A DNA stretch of 64,000 nt from Aphis gossypii (Eukaryota; Arthropoda; Insecta; Hemiptera; Aphididae), in contig NC_065531.1 in NCBI RefSeq assembly GCF_020184175.1, positions 5,229,213 to 5,293,212 of the forward strand. The letters are read 5' to 3'. The translations under genes and the position numbers were made by a program. The notes under the pieces were generated by a model that was given only the letters and a program-made list of their open reading frames with translations, was not told where the DNA came from and searched no databases. Numbering within the stretch: the first letter of the stretch is position 1; each line of letters begins with the position of its first letter. Positions 41,406 through 54,015 of this stretch are shown one piece after another.

Positions 41406-41475
41406 CGCACTACGCACCACGCACCACGCACCACGCAACACGCACCACGTTTCACGCACCACGCGTTACGCAACA
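41406..41475. repeat. 7-bp tandem repeat, unit CGCACCA, about ten copies
   Basis: From 41406 the plus strand can be read as ten consecutive heptamers: CGCACTA, three CGCACCA, CGCAACA, CGCACCA, CGTTTCA, CGCACCA, CGCGTTA, CGCAACA. The phase is kept throughout despite substitutions. It lies 160-230 bases upstream of the channel ATG, inside the probable 5' UTR or promoter; on the sense strand the unit is TGGTGCG. Confidence 0.85.
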
Positions 41476-41984
41476 CGGTTTGTCAATTGGGGGCGCGCGC
41501 ACAACACGACTCTCGGTCATCCGCGTACGGTTACGTGTGCGTTTTTGTCGCCGGCCGGCGCGCGCGCGCGCGTCCGCGTCTGCCGTCGACGCGACTCGGA
41601 TCCCCCGACGGACGCGTCGGACCCCCCACCCTCCCCCCCCGGCGCCGCTCGCGCGAGCGTAGGCCTATTAATAGAAGCGTTTCTATGCTCACTGGACCGC
41701 CGAACGCAGCCGCCGGGGACCAGTCTCGAATTAGACTCCGACGACGACGACTGCATAATAATAATATATACAATATGGCGTACAACGGTCGCCGACGACG
41801 GACAATATACTCGCACGTGCGTGCACGACGCCGTGGTGAATACGCGTGTTTTCGTCGTCGTATTTTTACTCGGCCTCCGAGACCATAATATCGTTTCTGA
41901 TATTTCATAGAAAACTATACTGTGATCTAATGCTATAAAGAATTCGAGACAAGTGCCGGATTTATAGCAATGATATATGGTTGT

Positions 41985-41998
41985 GGGGGGGGGGGGGG
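41985..41998 (+). repeat. Homopolymer run of 14 G
   Basis: Fourteen consecutive G residues lie at the distal edge of the CpG-rich block. Such a run is exceptional in this AT-rich window and can in principle form a G-quadruplex. The exact length may be uncertain because homopolymers are prone to sequencing and replication slippage. Confidence 0.8.
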
Positions 41999-44332
41999 TA
42001 GCGGTACAATGCGCCGGGCGGCCGAGAAGCCGAGTCAAACCGGATGCACTAGATTTTCTTACTTTTTATAACGACGAGGAATTAAGAAGTATACATTTAG
42101 AATATTGAATAATGGTCGAAAAAAAAATTGTTTTAAGAAATTACCCATGCCCGTTTGTTTTAAGCGGGCGTGAACACAAGCTTATCCCTATTTGTGATTC
42201 GATTTAAACGAACGCACGAATCAAAAGCTAATCTATACCTAGTTAAAACTTTAAAATCCGCCTACATTTTAATTAAATACTTAACAAATTATCAGCATAT
42301 GAGACTTTTACAATATTGGTATAATATTATTGTTGTTATTAACAAACGGTCGATGTCTCAGTCCATTGTCAATTCTTTACCCTCCTCCCCCTATTACCAA
42401 CACGTGTTTAAGAGCGTCAACGATATCATTATTATTTTGTTTTTGTTTTTGTTTTTTTTTTTTAATCCTTCTGAGATGGACTGAAATACGATATACGACA
42501 TTATAAGATGCGTTGTCTCTATTCAAACGGAATACCTACGATTTATAATCATACGTCGAGTCAACCCAGCCCAAATTAAATGATAATATATTCATATAGG
42601 AGCCATACATGTCAACATTGTCAACAAATAGTGGTCTTAACGGATAACACGTTTCGTATTTTTAGTAAAATCAATGTTTTATTCTCGTATGACTGTGTCA
42701 ATACAATACACACCATGTGGTAAAAGCTTACATGCATCCCATCAACTATAATATATTATTAAAGGATAATATTTTTTATTTTCGTGTTATACTATTAAGT
42801 CGCTTTATAATCGTACATTGCTATGTATTTTTTATCGTCTATTAATAAAACATAAATTCAAGATTCATATTATTTATTATAATATAGGTACAATAGTAGT
42901 AGATTATAATTTGTACCTACCTATTTTGTATTCAATTACACCTGTCGCATGGTTGTTGTATCAATATTGTGTTAAATAGAAACATTACATTTTTGTTCAA
43001 CTTGAAATGTGTTAGAAACAAAATACGTAATCAATCGTAGAGTTTTTTACTAAAAACTATTTTTACATTTTATTTACGCTCAGTATGTTTGGTAAAAATT
43101 CCCATACTCATTATATCCATGTTTATAATCGTTTCCCGAATGCTTCTCATTTATTTAATTTATTGACGCATTTCAATTTTACGAGTTTTTTCCCTAAAAT
43201 GAACTCATAGAAATCTATTTCTCATACTTCTAAAATAAATCTGAAGACTATTATTACACGTCGGAAAAATTACGAGTACATACAAATCAAATCTAAGCAC
43301 ATCACATTAAGTACAGTATAGGTACTTTTCCTTATGGCTAACAATTTTAAATTTAAAAACGTTTTCAATACTTTATTCGATGGACTAAAAAATCATTTTA
43401 TATTTGTAGAGCTAAATTCTGAAAATTAATTGTTCGTGAAACTCGATCCCTTTCTTTCTCTCTGACCCCTCTAACCGTTTTTTTTTTTTTTAATCGGATA
43501 ATAATTATTAGTTGAAAACGAGCAAGAATCCGTCTAATATGTTTTCGTGGTATTTTCCGCTCAGTTTATTCTACATAATTATAAAAAAAAAAAAAACGGA
43601 TTATAAAGACGGCTTTCCCGATTTTTTCGAACGATTGTTTTTATTGTTATGAATAATATTTTTTATTTATAGTCAAACCCTTACAGTATATATCATTAGG
43701 TGTACATTTAAAAGTAAACTGCTGGCTGCTGCTGATATTTTAGGGACCAACTTTATTATGTGTCCCTGTAATGGTTATAATGTATTATTATAATACACAT
43801 ATTATCTTATTTCATGTATATGCTATGTTCAACTTATATTTAGTCATTACAAATTCGTATAATTGATTATTTTCGGTATTCATGAAATATTCTATCTTAG
43901 GATTTTGGCAATACGTAATAGAATTTTGAGAGTGTTAGTCATTTTTGTTCTTATCATTACATTAAATATTTTATGCATAGCTATATTGCTTGAATTTTTT
44001 TTTTTTTTATAAAATTAAAAAATTTGTTCGTTTAGTTATAATAATTTTAAAAATAAACTCAATAATTTCACCATATTATGTCAATAATAGTTTTACTTAA
44101 CTATATTTATGTTTTATAAATGTAGCTATACTTTTCTTGCCCGAGAGATCTCGATTCTATGTTCCTTCTATCTCTTTATCCCTGAGCACGAGCAGATAAT
44201 ATTATTACCATTCACCATATTATGTTATGGTTCATTATACAAGTATGAAATATTTCTGTTAAATGGTTTGATTCATTTAGAAGAACGATGTTGATGCTAT
44301 AAAACTTTTGATTTATCTATAGTCATTATACC

Positions 44333-44386
44333 CTAGTGATTCCTATTTTAGAATATGGTTCTATCGTTTGGGAACCACAAACAGAT
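44333..44386 (+). pseudogene. LINE reverse-transcriptase C-terminal fragment
   Basis: In one frame the DNA reads LVIPILEYGSIVWEPQTD, a clear match in pattern to the (R)SILEYGSVVW(N/D)P motif that follows the palm domain in Jockey/RTE-type non-LTR retrotransposon reverse transcriptases. The frame is lost immediately downstream and stop codons surround it, so it is a short relic on the plus strand. The parental element presumably extended in both directions, but nothing else in 44100-44660 could be placed reliably. Confidence 0.7.
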
Positions 44387-47189
44387 GGGTGATAGGCTTA
44401 CCATTATAACAACATGAATGAGTCTAATTAAAGTTCTTTAGTTTTGGTAAAGTTACATTTCAGAAATAGTATGGTGACCCCGTAACTACTGACTGATCCA
44501 ACAAAACATGATCGTATATAAACATAATGTAATATATAACTATCGCCAGAGGCAAGTCACTCACATTTCTCAAGTATTTTCCTAAATGTTGGTTGAAAAC
44601 TTTAACTTTGCTCTCGCTATACCATTAGTGACGACAGTGTAAAATTTTATATTCCCATTTAGGATTCATAGTAAAATAATATTAATAATGAAATAAACAT
44701 TTGAATTGTCACAAGTAATCTATTCACTAGATAATTATTTATTTAACACCGATTCAACACTTATAAATACATTTAAAAGTTTTAGTCACATATTATATAC
44801 TTCGTATTTATAATTTTTATAAATTGTTTTTAAATTTTAGCAGAAGGTACTATATATTGATTTGTACTCGGAATCAGATCAAAAATTACGATGCCAACAT
44901 GAAAATATATATGATTCAATTATATTGTAAAGTTAAAATTAAAAAAGCTAAATAACTAATGAATATTAAATTATTTTTTAAATGATATTATTAAACAAGT
45001 CAGTGAAATGATGATTTATTATAATAACTGTATGAAATTATTATTGAATTAATAGTTTTGATCATTAGCAATAAATTAGGTATTATTATGTTATATATAT
45101 ATAGTATTTCAGTGAGTTATAAATGAGTGGCTATAAAATTAAATGTTTTATTTAGTTTATGATCAATAAGATTTTTACTGCTCTATAATCATACCATATC
45201 ATGTATACAAAGTATTGAAAATTATTATTTATTCAAAGCTAAAAGTCTGCAGCTAATCAAATAAAATAATGTAATCAAATAGAATTTCGAAATATTTCAA
45301 TCATCTGTGTAGCTTATTAAAGTAGCATGTTAAAAATATAGTATGATGTATGTGCGCATTAAAATAACATTTGCAATGAACGACAAACCGAAATGTCATG
45401 TTGCTGATAAATTATATGTCTGGTCGGTGCAGCTCACTGTATTTACTGCAACTGAATAATAAATAGCCAACAGGCGCATCAACAAAATATATACATACAC
45501 TAAATCTATATTTATATAATATATTTTATCACTCAATATTCAATTAGTTTAAAATCACAGTACACAAAACAGCTGTTATTTCTAAAGAGGAGACAAAATT
45601 TGACTATGAAATTCTATTAAGGTTCGTTTATAACTTATATAGTGTTTGAGGACATTCGACTATACAAATGTTAATATCATTGTACAATATATTGTTTGAT
45701 AATGCATTTTGTTTTGTTTTTTTTTATGTTTGTGGCTTAAAATAGAAGTAATATCAAATTTGTTTTATTTAACAGAAAAAAAATCTTACGTCCAGTTGTA
45801 TAACTAACAGTTGTAAACTGAAGAGAAGGGAAAAAGATGGATTGGTGTCTCGCCACATTTACGATGGTGTCTTGTGCCAAAACTACACGACAATGGCCAT
45901 CCAAAAGATTCAGTAGTTTTGTTATATTTTGTTGCGATGACTTGGATTAATATAATTTATTCGAATATAAAATGTGTGCATTTTTATTTAAAGAAGTTGA
46001 CTATCGTAAGATCCGTACTAATCTTTAGGCAGCACTAAATGGCTTAGAATGGTTTAGACAATTTAACAATTTGTTACTATAATTATACTAATTTTATTTG
46101 TTTTGTATTTGGTTTTTTGTTTTTGTTGTTTGTTTCACTGTCGTAAGCTCTAACGATTAAAAAATACTTTAATTTATATTACCAATGATTTGATGTTTTA
46201 TAATATGCAGATAATTATATTAGCACATATAAATAAATATATGGATTACTCTTTTCTCACTGCCCACCCACCATCGTAAAAAATAACCCCAAAGACAGGG
46301 TGACACTAAGGGTGCTGTGGAATAAAAAATCAGTACATCACTTCTTCTAGCTCTTTTCCATATTGTCATTAGAATATTTGATAAGCCGTTGACAATCGTT
46401 TGTATTTTTGTATTTTACCGTAGATATACCAAGAGATATATATGTATATATGTTTTTCCGAGTTTGTTTTTGAATGAAATCAATGGTTGTGCTATAAAAT
46501 AACCATACAATATAACTCAATTAAAAAAAAAATGTTAAATTGTGTGCGTAAAATTAAAAGTATATTTTTAATCAAACTATACTATTCAAGATTATACAAT
46601 ACTAATAACATTATATAATATTAACTGTAACTTATGAGATAATCTAAATATAAAAAATAATAGTAACTAGTGAACAATCTAGATACTTCTTGTGCTAAAA
46701 ATTATTATGTTTATTATGAATTATAAAAATCAATTATCATTAGATTCACGAGTTATTTGGATAATGTAATTAACTTTATTAGGTACTGGGTTTGTTGTTA
46801 GAGAGTTTCTCAAATGAAATCATACTATAGATATTATATGTTATGTTTAAATATAGTTATTAACCAAAGATAATTTGTTGATGATTGTATTGTATAATTG
46901 ACTTAAACTGCAAATAGCTTTATAATTAAAATTTAAAAGTATCAATGTATCATTAAGTTTAGTTTGTATAATTTTATTTTTTTTTTTTTAGTAATAATTT
47001 CATTTTAATCAAATAATATTACATTTTGATGTTAATGATTACAAAATTATGTTTATGAATTATTTAATATTGATTTTAATTGTAATTGATTATTTTTAAA
47101 TGAAAAAATTAAATTAAATGTATTTTGTATTCCATATAACCTTTAGATTAATTATCATTCTTTTATTAACAATAATAATACTAGATATT

Positions 47190-47247
47190 TCTCTATCTCT
47201 CTCACATACACACTCTCTCTCTTTCAACCTTTCTCTCTCACTCACAC
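47190..47247. repeat. Imperfect CT/CA-rich microsatellite tract
   Basis: Blocks of TCTCTCTCTC alternate with CACATACACAC and CACTCACAC over about 58 bp, a pyrimidine-rich tract on the plus strand. Confidence 0.8.
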
Positions 47248-50200
47248 TAAGCGTAGTTTATTACTTTATAAAATATCGATAATTTGTATTTATAATATAT
47301 TGTATGTACTACTATAATTAATAATGTCAATATTTTTCTTTCCATCCAAAACTCCAAACTATAGAACTATTAAATTTTTAACAATAAATTCATTTTATTA
47401 TGAATATGCTAAATTGTTCAGTTAAATTAATAATTTGGTGTCATGTGTTTTCTTATTAAATTTTTTTAATGCATTTATGTAGAAAAAACTGTTCTTTTAA
47501 TAAACGGCGTATACCATGTATACAAAATAAGAATTTAAATAATTCATACTAGCGTCCGATCGTTTGAAAAAGTAAAATCGAGTAAATCAAGTTGAAATGT
47601 AAAAAATAAAAATACTATTAAAACTTGTGATGTTAAACATTTTAATAAGTATATTACATAAAAAAAAAAACCAAAAAGAAAAACGTATCAGTGTTTAGAA
47701 TGGCCGTTGTTTAAGAACACAATTATTTGCAGTTCATAAAAATTGCAATATAAAATAAAAAAGTTTTCGAAGTACCAGAAAAATAACCCGTATTGATTTA
47801 GTGCTTCTAAAGTGTCTTTGAAATGCGTAAAAAACTATTCGGACCGTTGTAATAGTTCAAATCCTCGAATAACATGTATATATATATATGAGAATCTGTA
47901 TAATATAATATATGGTCTGTGTGACAAACTTACGCGGGTCTTGACACAAATTGAAGTATTGTCGTCGTCGATCTTTTGTTAAATATAATATCGAAACACA
48001 ATGATCAATCACTATTTTGATTCTTATTATTTCTCTTTTCACATAGAGTTAATAGATATTTTATAAAATACATTTTATTTAAATTAAATTCAATTAAATA
48101 ACAAAAATGCTGTGCTTTGTACTGTAATAACATTCTGATATAATATTATTCTTTTTATGTACATAATTTATAAAAGACTGTAGTCTGAGAACTGTAAAAT
48201 GCAAATACACATTTTTTTGTATAAAAATAAATAAATACATAACGTACATTCTTTAGTACTGATTTTGAATATAAAATTATTGCATTACAATATAACAGAC
48301 AATTCAATTTTATTTTTTTTTCTTTAAACCAAATAAGCGATTTATTATAATAATACGCTTGAAATTTTTTTATAAATATATCAGTGAAACATATTATTGA
48401 GCATAAGAAATTGTTTTAATATATGTATTTCATCAAGAAACTTCTATGTAAAATAATTTAAAGTAATATAAAAAATATTCTTAATATTGCTTGAAAAACC
48501 TTAAATTAATTAAATATTTAACTTAACCACGAAACTCAATACATAAACAATTCAATAACCAATCCCTAAATAATAAATAATTTTATTTTTATTTCTGATC
48601 TCGGATAATCTCAATAATGATTATAATAACCAGCTACCTAATTGTATATTATTAAAGAAATACTTTTGAAAACAGTTTTTTTTTCGTATATTTTGACAGT
48701 TTTTACTATTTTTTGTGTTGTATTGTGCATACAACGAAATTAAAAGAAATATTTATATCAAACATGTAATGTAATACAAATATTAATTATTTTAAGCATT
48801 ATTCAATAGATAAAAATCTATTTGATGGATGAATAATATAATCAATATAGATAATAATTCAGAATTAATATTTAAAGTATGTGATGAAAAAAAAAATATT
48901 CAGCAAAAATTTTAGCGTTTCTTAATAATTATTTGTATTTATTATTATAGGTAAGTAAAACTGGAATTTAATATAAAAAGAAAATAGCAGTGAAAATCCA
49001 ACAGGTAGTGACTTGATTATTTTAGAATTGTGTAGTGTTCATAAATAGTGTCGTAAAAATAATGAAATGTCAAAACTTATGATTGGGTGCGGACTGTGCG
49101 ATAAAGAACCAAGAAAAGAGCAGGAAAAAAATTACAATAGTGGAGTTTCACTAGAATATAATCATTTCAAGAACAGTATTATAATATATATATATATACC
49201 TATAATACGAATGAAGACAAAAACTAATCCGCGAATCATATATTTTATAAAAAGTATAGAGTTGGATACAAACCTAATAAATTACATCGACTTAATTATT
49301 GTTATTAAATTGAAACACTTTTTTAATATTTTTGATCATAATGTAATATCCTGAGGTCAAATAAAAATGAAATAATAAAAAAAAAAAAAGAAAACGGATA
49401 CGCTGCACCGGGGATTACGTTATAATGTTATTATTTCACAACGTTTTTGTTCGGTTTTATTTTTAGAAAAACCATTCGCACACAATAATAGGCCGGCAAA
49501 CACAGCGAACGACGATTTTTTTTTTCACACGACGTAAGCTTCGGGTCGGCGTGTCTGAAATTCTCGACCATCCGATATATTTACAAGTCAACGACACGTG
49601 GAAATAGTAACACCATGCTGTACCTCGCGGGATTATCATATTACACTAATCATCGAAATCGTTTTATTCATTGTGGAATTTCTATTAACTGATTTTACGT
49701 ATAGCGGTAAAATCTTAAATAATTATATGTGATACATATACTCGTCGGGAAATTGATGTAGGTCCCGCAGTCCGCTGGGAAAACTAAAAGATCTTCGGAT
49801 AACTAGGTCCTGTGAACTTTGCGTTTCTAAATCCACATACGTCACTTTAAATTTTATTCAGAATAATATTGCTTGTTTGCTTATTATTTTTGCACTATTT
49901 ACTGTCTAAAAGTTTTAAGGTAAGATTAAGGTAGCTATTACTAACTTTTTTTGTCCCTTCGACAACAATTTATGACGTTCTTATAGAATATTCTATTATA
50001 CCTACTATAAAAATGTTGACCAATACATCTCGTTTAAAAATGTTTTAACTTAATGTTTTAATCATTTTAATATATATATCACATTAATTTTATTATTATT
50101 GTAGTTCGTTATTTACATACAGTTATACGAGCATTGTTTTATACATTTTTATTTTATCCAATAACCATTTAGCCATAGTATAGTATGTATAACATGTAAA

Positions 50201-51443
50201 TGTAAAAAATAATTTGTTGTTATGACTATAATAATTGTGTAAAATAGATAGGTACAACATTTTTGGAGGTAGAAAATTTTTTCTTTTGGTTTTTTATAGA
50301 TACGAGCATACTTTAAGACTATATAATATCTTCAAGTTTTTTTTATTTTTAACCAATTTTAAGCGTGTTATGTACCAATACGAATTATTTTTTTAATTTT
50401 AAAACCGCTTTGTTTTATTGTAAATTGTTAGAAGCAGATGATTTTTTTCTTAATGTGAATGTAGGAAGTATAATAACCATTGGGTAAGTCAGATTCTCAA
50501 TATTGTTGACCAAGCAAAATTATTATCAATATTTATAGAAATAAAAATTAAAAAAAATAACTGTTAAAATAATTTATGTACCATATACAAATTTGGACAA
50601 TGTTTCAAGCATCTATTGTTCTTTGTTTTTTAATTACAACAAAATATCAAAAATCGTTTGAGGATAAATAATTATTTTTACTAAGAACTACTATGAAGTT
50701 ACTTTAATGTGAATATTCAATGTTGTACACAGTTTAACTCAAATACTTATAAAAAATTAATGCAAATTCTCGTAACCTTATTTTTGTTAAGACGAGAAAA
50801 TTTTAATACAAGGAATCTTAAATTATTTTTTCAAATCTTAGATGTTATAAAAAAAAAATATTTATGAATTTCTAATCATAAAATAATTTCAAAATTTCAA
50901 ATATTTATTATGTTCTTACTACCTATGTATTATAGATAAAAACATCTTTTATTATAAAATTATTATTTTTGTTTTGTATTTAAATCATATACCTTTTATA
51001 TTCGATGACTAATTTTTGAAATTCTTATGATATACCTATTATCATTTTAAATGCTTCAATATATATATTTTAGCTACATAAGCCACATGGTATGAAAAGA
51101 TACATTATTTTAAGCAGAGAAGATTGTTTAAAAGTTGTCTATTATATGTATAGTGTTCTGTTACAAATATAATAATATAATATAATTTTGTAGTAATAAC
51201 AGTTACTGGTGATTTACGTTGTAACGTAAACGATAGTAATGTAATAATTAATAATTCAATCACTAATAAGTATAAAGAAATATATATTTTATCATCTAGG
51301 ATGAACAAAATATTAAGTGATAACTATAATATATAAAAAAAAAAACTATTATTATTTACAAAACGAATTAGTAGAAAACAAAATTCATCGCGATACAGAT
51401 GAAAATGAATGAATTTATAGAGAGACAGTAAATTGCCACTAAC

Positions 51444-51562
51444 CTCCTGGCAACATAACAATCTACGACTGAAGCATTATTATATGTAACAGCTTCAGGG
51501 TTTATTAATTTTTGAGAGTCATCTCTTGTTGGCGTCGTATTTTTTCTCTTAACACAATTCAT
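51444..51562 (-). CDS. Candidate first coding exon, 119 nt, unrecognised
   Basis: On the minus strand an ATG with insect-like A-rich context (GTTAAAATG) opens a frame whose first 39 codons have normal protein composition (MNCVKRKNTTPTRDDSQKL, then INPEAVTYNNASVVDCYVAR). A possible donor, AG|GTTAGT, follows 51444; past it the translation becomes hydrophobic and Phe/Ile-rich as expected of AT-rich non-coding DNA. It lies on the same strand as the channel and 10 kb upstream, but joining it to the channel exon at the only AG near that ATG would not keep the reading frame, so it is not an alternative channel start. No family is recognised. Confidence 0.22.
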
Positions 51563-53116
51563 TTTAACGGGATTATTCTAAACTATATTATTTTTCTGTG
51601 GTCTCTCAAGGATTTATAGAAATAATTATCCTTACTGGTACAGTATAAGATAGCCTATATTTATTTGAAGATTAGAAATACAGTATGAAATGAAATTATT
51701 ATAATGTCTTTCGTCATAATTGAATACCCATCTCACAACAATACCAGCTATTCGTCGTGACGTATATTAGTTATCAAAAATTCTAATGGCGTTTCACCTT
51801 TGAAATAACAATACCAATACCTTAGAAGAAATAAGTAAAAATTCTGAAGAATAAATTCCATTCTACTCGCTATGTAAAATAACAGATTGTAAATCCTGAT
51901 GTGAATTTCTTATATAAGTAATATGTTTATATACGTCATAAACAAAAAGATAAATAATTGTTCTAAGTATTCTACGATAATTAAAATCCTTACATGTTTT
52001 AGTTTATGTCATACTTACGTCTAATAATAAATATATAATTTTATTGGCATAATAAAATTGATTATCGATCATGTAGATGAGTTTAAACTACCTAATGAAT
52101 TTGATTATATGCCTGGTTAAAGTAGATTTAAATATTTTTGTGCAATTAGACATAAAAAGGTACGATTAAATTTATTTTATTTGTCAATAATTGATTCGAT
52201 TCCAATAAAATTTAAATATTGACGCATCTAACAAAATGGAATAAAAAATAAGTATATAGGTAGCTTAGATTGTATGGGTGGGTAAAATTACTGTATGTTT
52301 CCACTACTACACGTCAAAAAATTCAGCTCTAAAATCGTTTTGAATACGAGGGCGTTAAACCTTTACGTTAGCGTTATCAATGTGGCAGGGACACTAAGTA
52401 ATAGTACTTTTACCTTAACATTTATCAAGTATACTGATGCACTATATGGCATACGTGTACTTATAATGTTTTTGTTTATTTATTGGTATCGTTTTTCCGT
52501 TTGAAAACGCGGATTAATTCTGAATTCTCGTTATATATTTTTTTTTCTCGTTCCGATCGCCATCGCCATTTGTCGACAATATTTATGACCCGATAAATAT
52601 TACAACACCGTGTTTTCCCGATTTTATATACCGACAGACACACAATATTATTATCGTTTATGACTCTGAATTCGATAAACTGTATTATTAAAATACGATA
52701 CAATGGTAGAGGTACCTGTATAGTAAATGGAACCTTCGATGTAATTGACTCGTACAACATGTGTCAATGACGAAATTTTCGCCATCGACACGAAGGGTAG
52801 GCATAATAATAAGTAATGAATAATGGGTAATAAGTACCCCGGGGTATTTTATTAGTTTATTTTTTTTATTTATTTATTGCACTTGTATTTGTATATGCGT
52901 ATTTTTATTTATTTATATAAACTTTGTTGTTTATATTATTTTATAGTTTGTTGTTTATTTATTTAATGGAATATAACCCGGGTATGTACACTATAATTAT
53001 ATGTAGTATGGTAAAAAAAAATATTAAAATATATTTTATAACAAATGCGATGTAAAAAATTGCAATGATAATTTATTTTTCAAATATCATTTTATACGAT
53101 GATGTAACATTTGATT

Positions 53117-53356
53117 TTAAGTATACCATTTAGGAAATCTGAATATCATACGCTGCACTCTTTCCAATTGAATAATATTAGCAGCAATTTGTGTGTTCCA
53201 TTCAATTGCCTGTGTTCTAAAATATAACGAACCGATGAACAATTCAGTCAGTGTGCCCTCTAATATTCGTCCACCACATTCCAGATATATCGACCTTACT
53301 GCATAGTTGTGTACGCATTTAAGCTCAACGAGATAATATGCTTGTGTAACTCGCAT
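53117..53356 (-). pseudogene. Degenerate LINE reverse-transcriptase fragment
   Basis: The minus strand is open for 79 codons and ends with AANIIQLERVQRMIFRF, which matches the (I)xxLERVQRRFLR motif found shortly after the ILEYGSVVWNP block in Jockey-like reverse transcriptases. Just upstream, a neighbouring frame reads YILEH and then NGTHK where the family has YILEYxxxxWNPHT, so a frameshift separates the two pieces. The ATG at the start of the open frame is probably fortuitous. The fragment sits 400 bp from the hAT-like MITE and opposite in strand to the relic at 44333. Confidence 0.55.
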
Positions 53357-53751
53357 AGTTATTAGTTATATCCAATGCTCAGATAGAGATTGTTAAAATA
53401 TATATATCAATTGATTTTTGTGTTTGCATTTTGATTCTATCAGTTTTATTCTTACATCAGTATATTGGTAAGCAATTAATTATAATACTTTGTAAAAAAA
53501 ACTATTTATTTATTTTATAAACATTGTTAGGATTTTAAAAATATAAAAATGTTAAAAGTATCAAGTAGATACATATTTCAATACATATTAAGCCAATTTT
53601 TTCCTTAATTGGCTATTAACAACAAAGACATAGCTCTCCTTAATGGGTCATTTACTAAAAACTTTTTTCTTGCAGAAATCTAATAGTAGGAATTATATTA
53701 TCTATTATTTCTGGGATGCGAAATTTCTATTTTAGATAACAGTCTATAAAT

Positions 53752-54015
53752 GAGGGGCTTCCAAACTGTGGTACGCGTACCACTAGTGATACGCGGAAGC
53801 CTCGTAAGTGGTACACTTAAAGATTTAACTAAAAATTATTTTTTTTTTACTTTCATAAATATCAAATAATAAAAAATGTTAAGAAATTAATGAATTATAA
53901 AAATATACGTTAAAAAAAATTTAACTTCTAATTTAGATTTATAATTGAAGTGGTACGCGTATTGATTGTAAAAGTGTCTGGTGGTACTCGATGATAAAAA
54001 GGTTGGGAACCCCTG
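53752..54015. mobile_element. hAT-like MITE with 8-bp target-site duplications
   Basis: The element starts GAGGGGCTTCCAAACT and ends, as reverse complement, CAGGGGTTCCCAACCT; 12 of the first 16 positions match. These termini resemble the CAGGGGTTCCCAA-type ends of hAT elements. The flanking octamers CTATAAAT (53744-53751) and CTATAGAT (54016-54023) match at seven of eight positions, the 8-bp duplication expected for hAT insertion. Inside the left end is a perfect 16-bp palindrome, GTGGTACGCGTACCAC (53768-53783), and GTGGTACGCGT-like sequence recurs near 53950. At 264 bp there is no coding capacity, so it would depend on a transposase supplied elsewhere. Confidence 0.8.

Larger units (their letters stand above)
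41248..42060 (-). promoter_or_regulatory. CpG-rich 5' UTR and probable promoter region of the K2P channel
   Basis: This is the only strongly GC- and CpG-rich block in the window and it sits immediately 5' of the channel ATG on the minus strand. It holds many CG dinucleotides, runs such as CGCGCGCGCG near 41560, a C-rich run near 41632-41642, a 7-bp tandem repeat (41406-41475) and a 14-G run (41985-41998). No TATA box or initiator can be fixed by eye, so the transcription start is unknown and part of this block could be a spliced non-coding 5' exon. Long open frames run through it on both strands, but these come from the lack of AT-rich stop codons and look like Arg/Pro/His-rich translations of GC-rich DNA rather than proteins. 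Confidence 0.6.
42061..53116. other. AT-rich DNA upstream of the channel
   Basis: Contains the LINE relic at 44333, the CT/CA-rich tract at 47190-47247, a richer stretch at 49390-49640 and the weak exon candidate at 51444. An AATAAA followed by an A-run occurs at 49363-49389, possibly a retroposed 3' end, but no source gene is recognised. No other gene was seen. Confidence 0.5.

Noticed and set aside
40738..41910. A 390-codon open frame on the plus strand through the channel exon and promoter island.
   Set aside because: It is antisense to a clearly recognisable K2P exon. Its length comes from GC-rich DNA lacking stop codons, and its Arg/His/Pro-rich translation follows the CGCACCA repeat and CpG runs.
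40805..42038. Other long minus-strand frames over the island (40805-41476, 41517-42038, 41531-41908).
   Set aside because: They overlap the real exon in other frames or translate the CpG-rich upstream region into low-complexity basic sequence with no domain.
49363..49391. AATAAA followed by a run of A, looking like a polyadenylated retrocopy end.
   Set aside because: AATAAA and A-runs are very frequent in this DNA, and no gene-like body or target duplication was found upstream.
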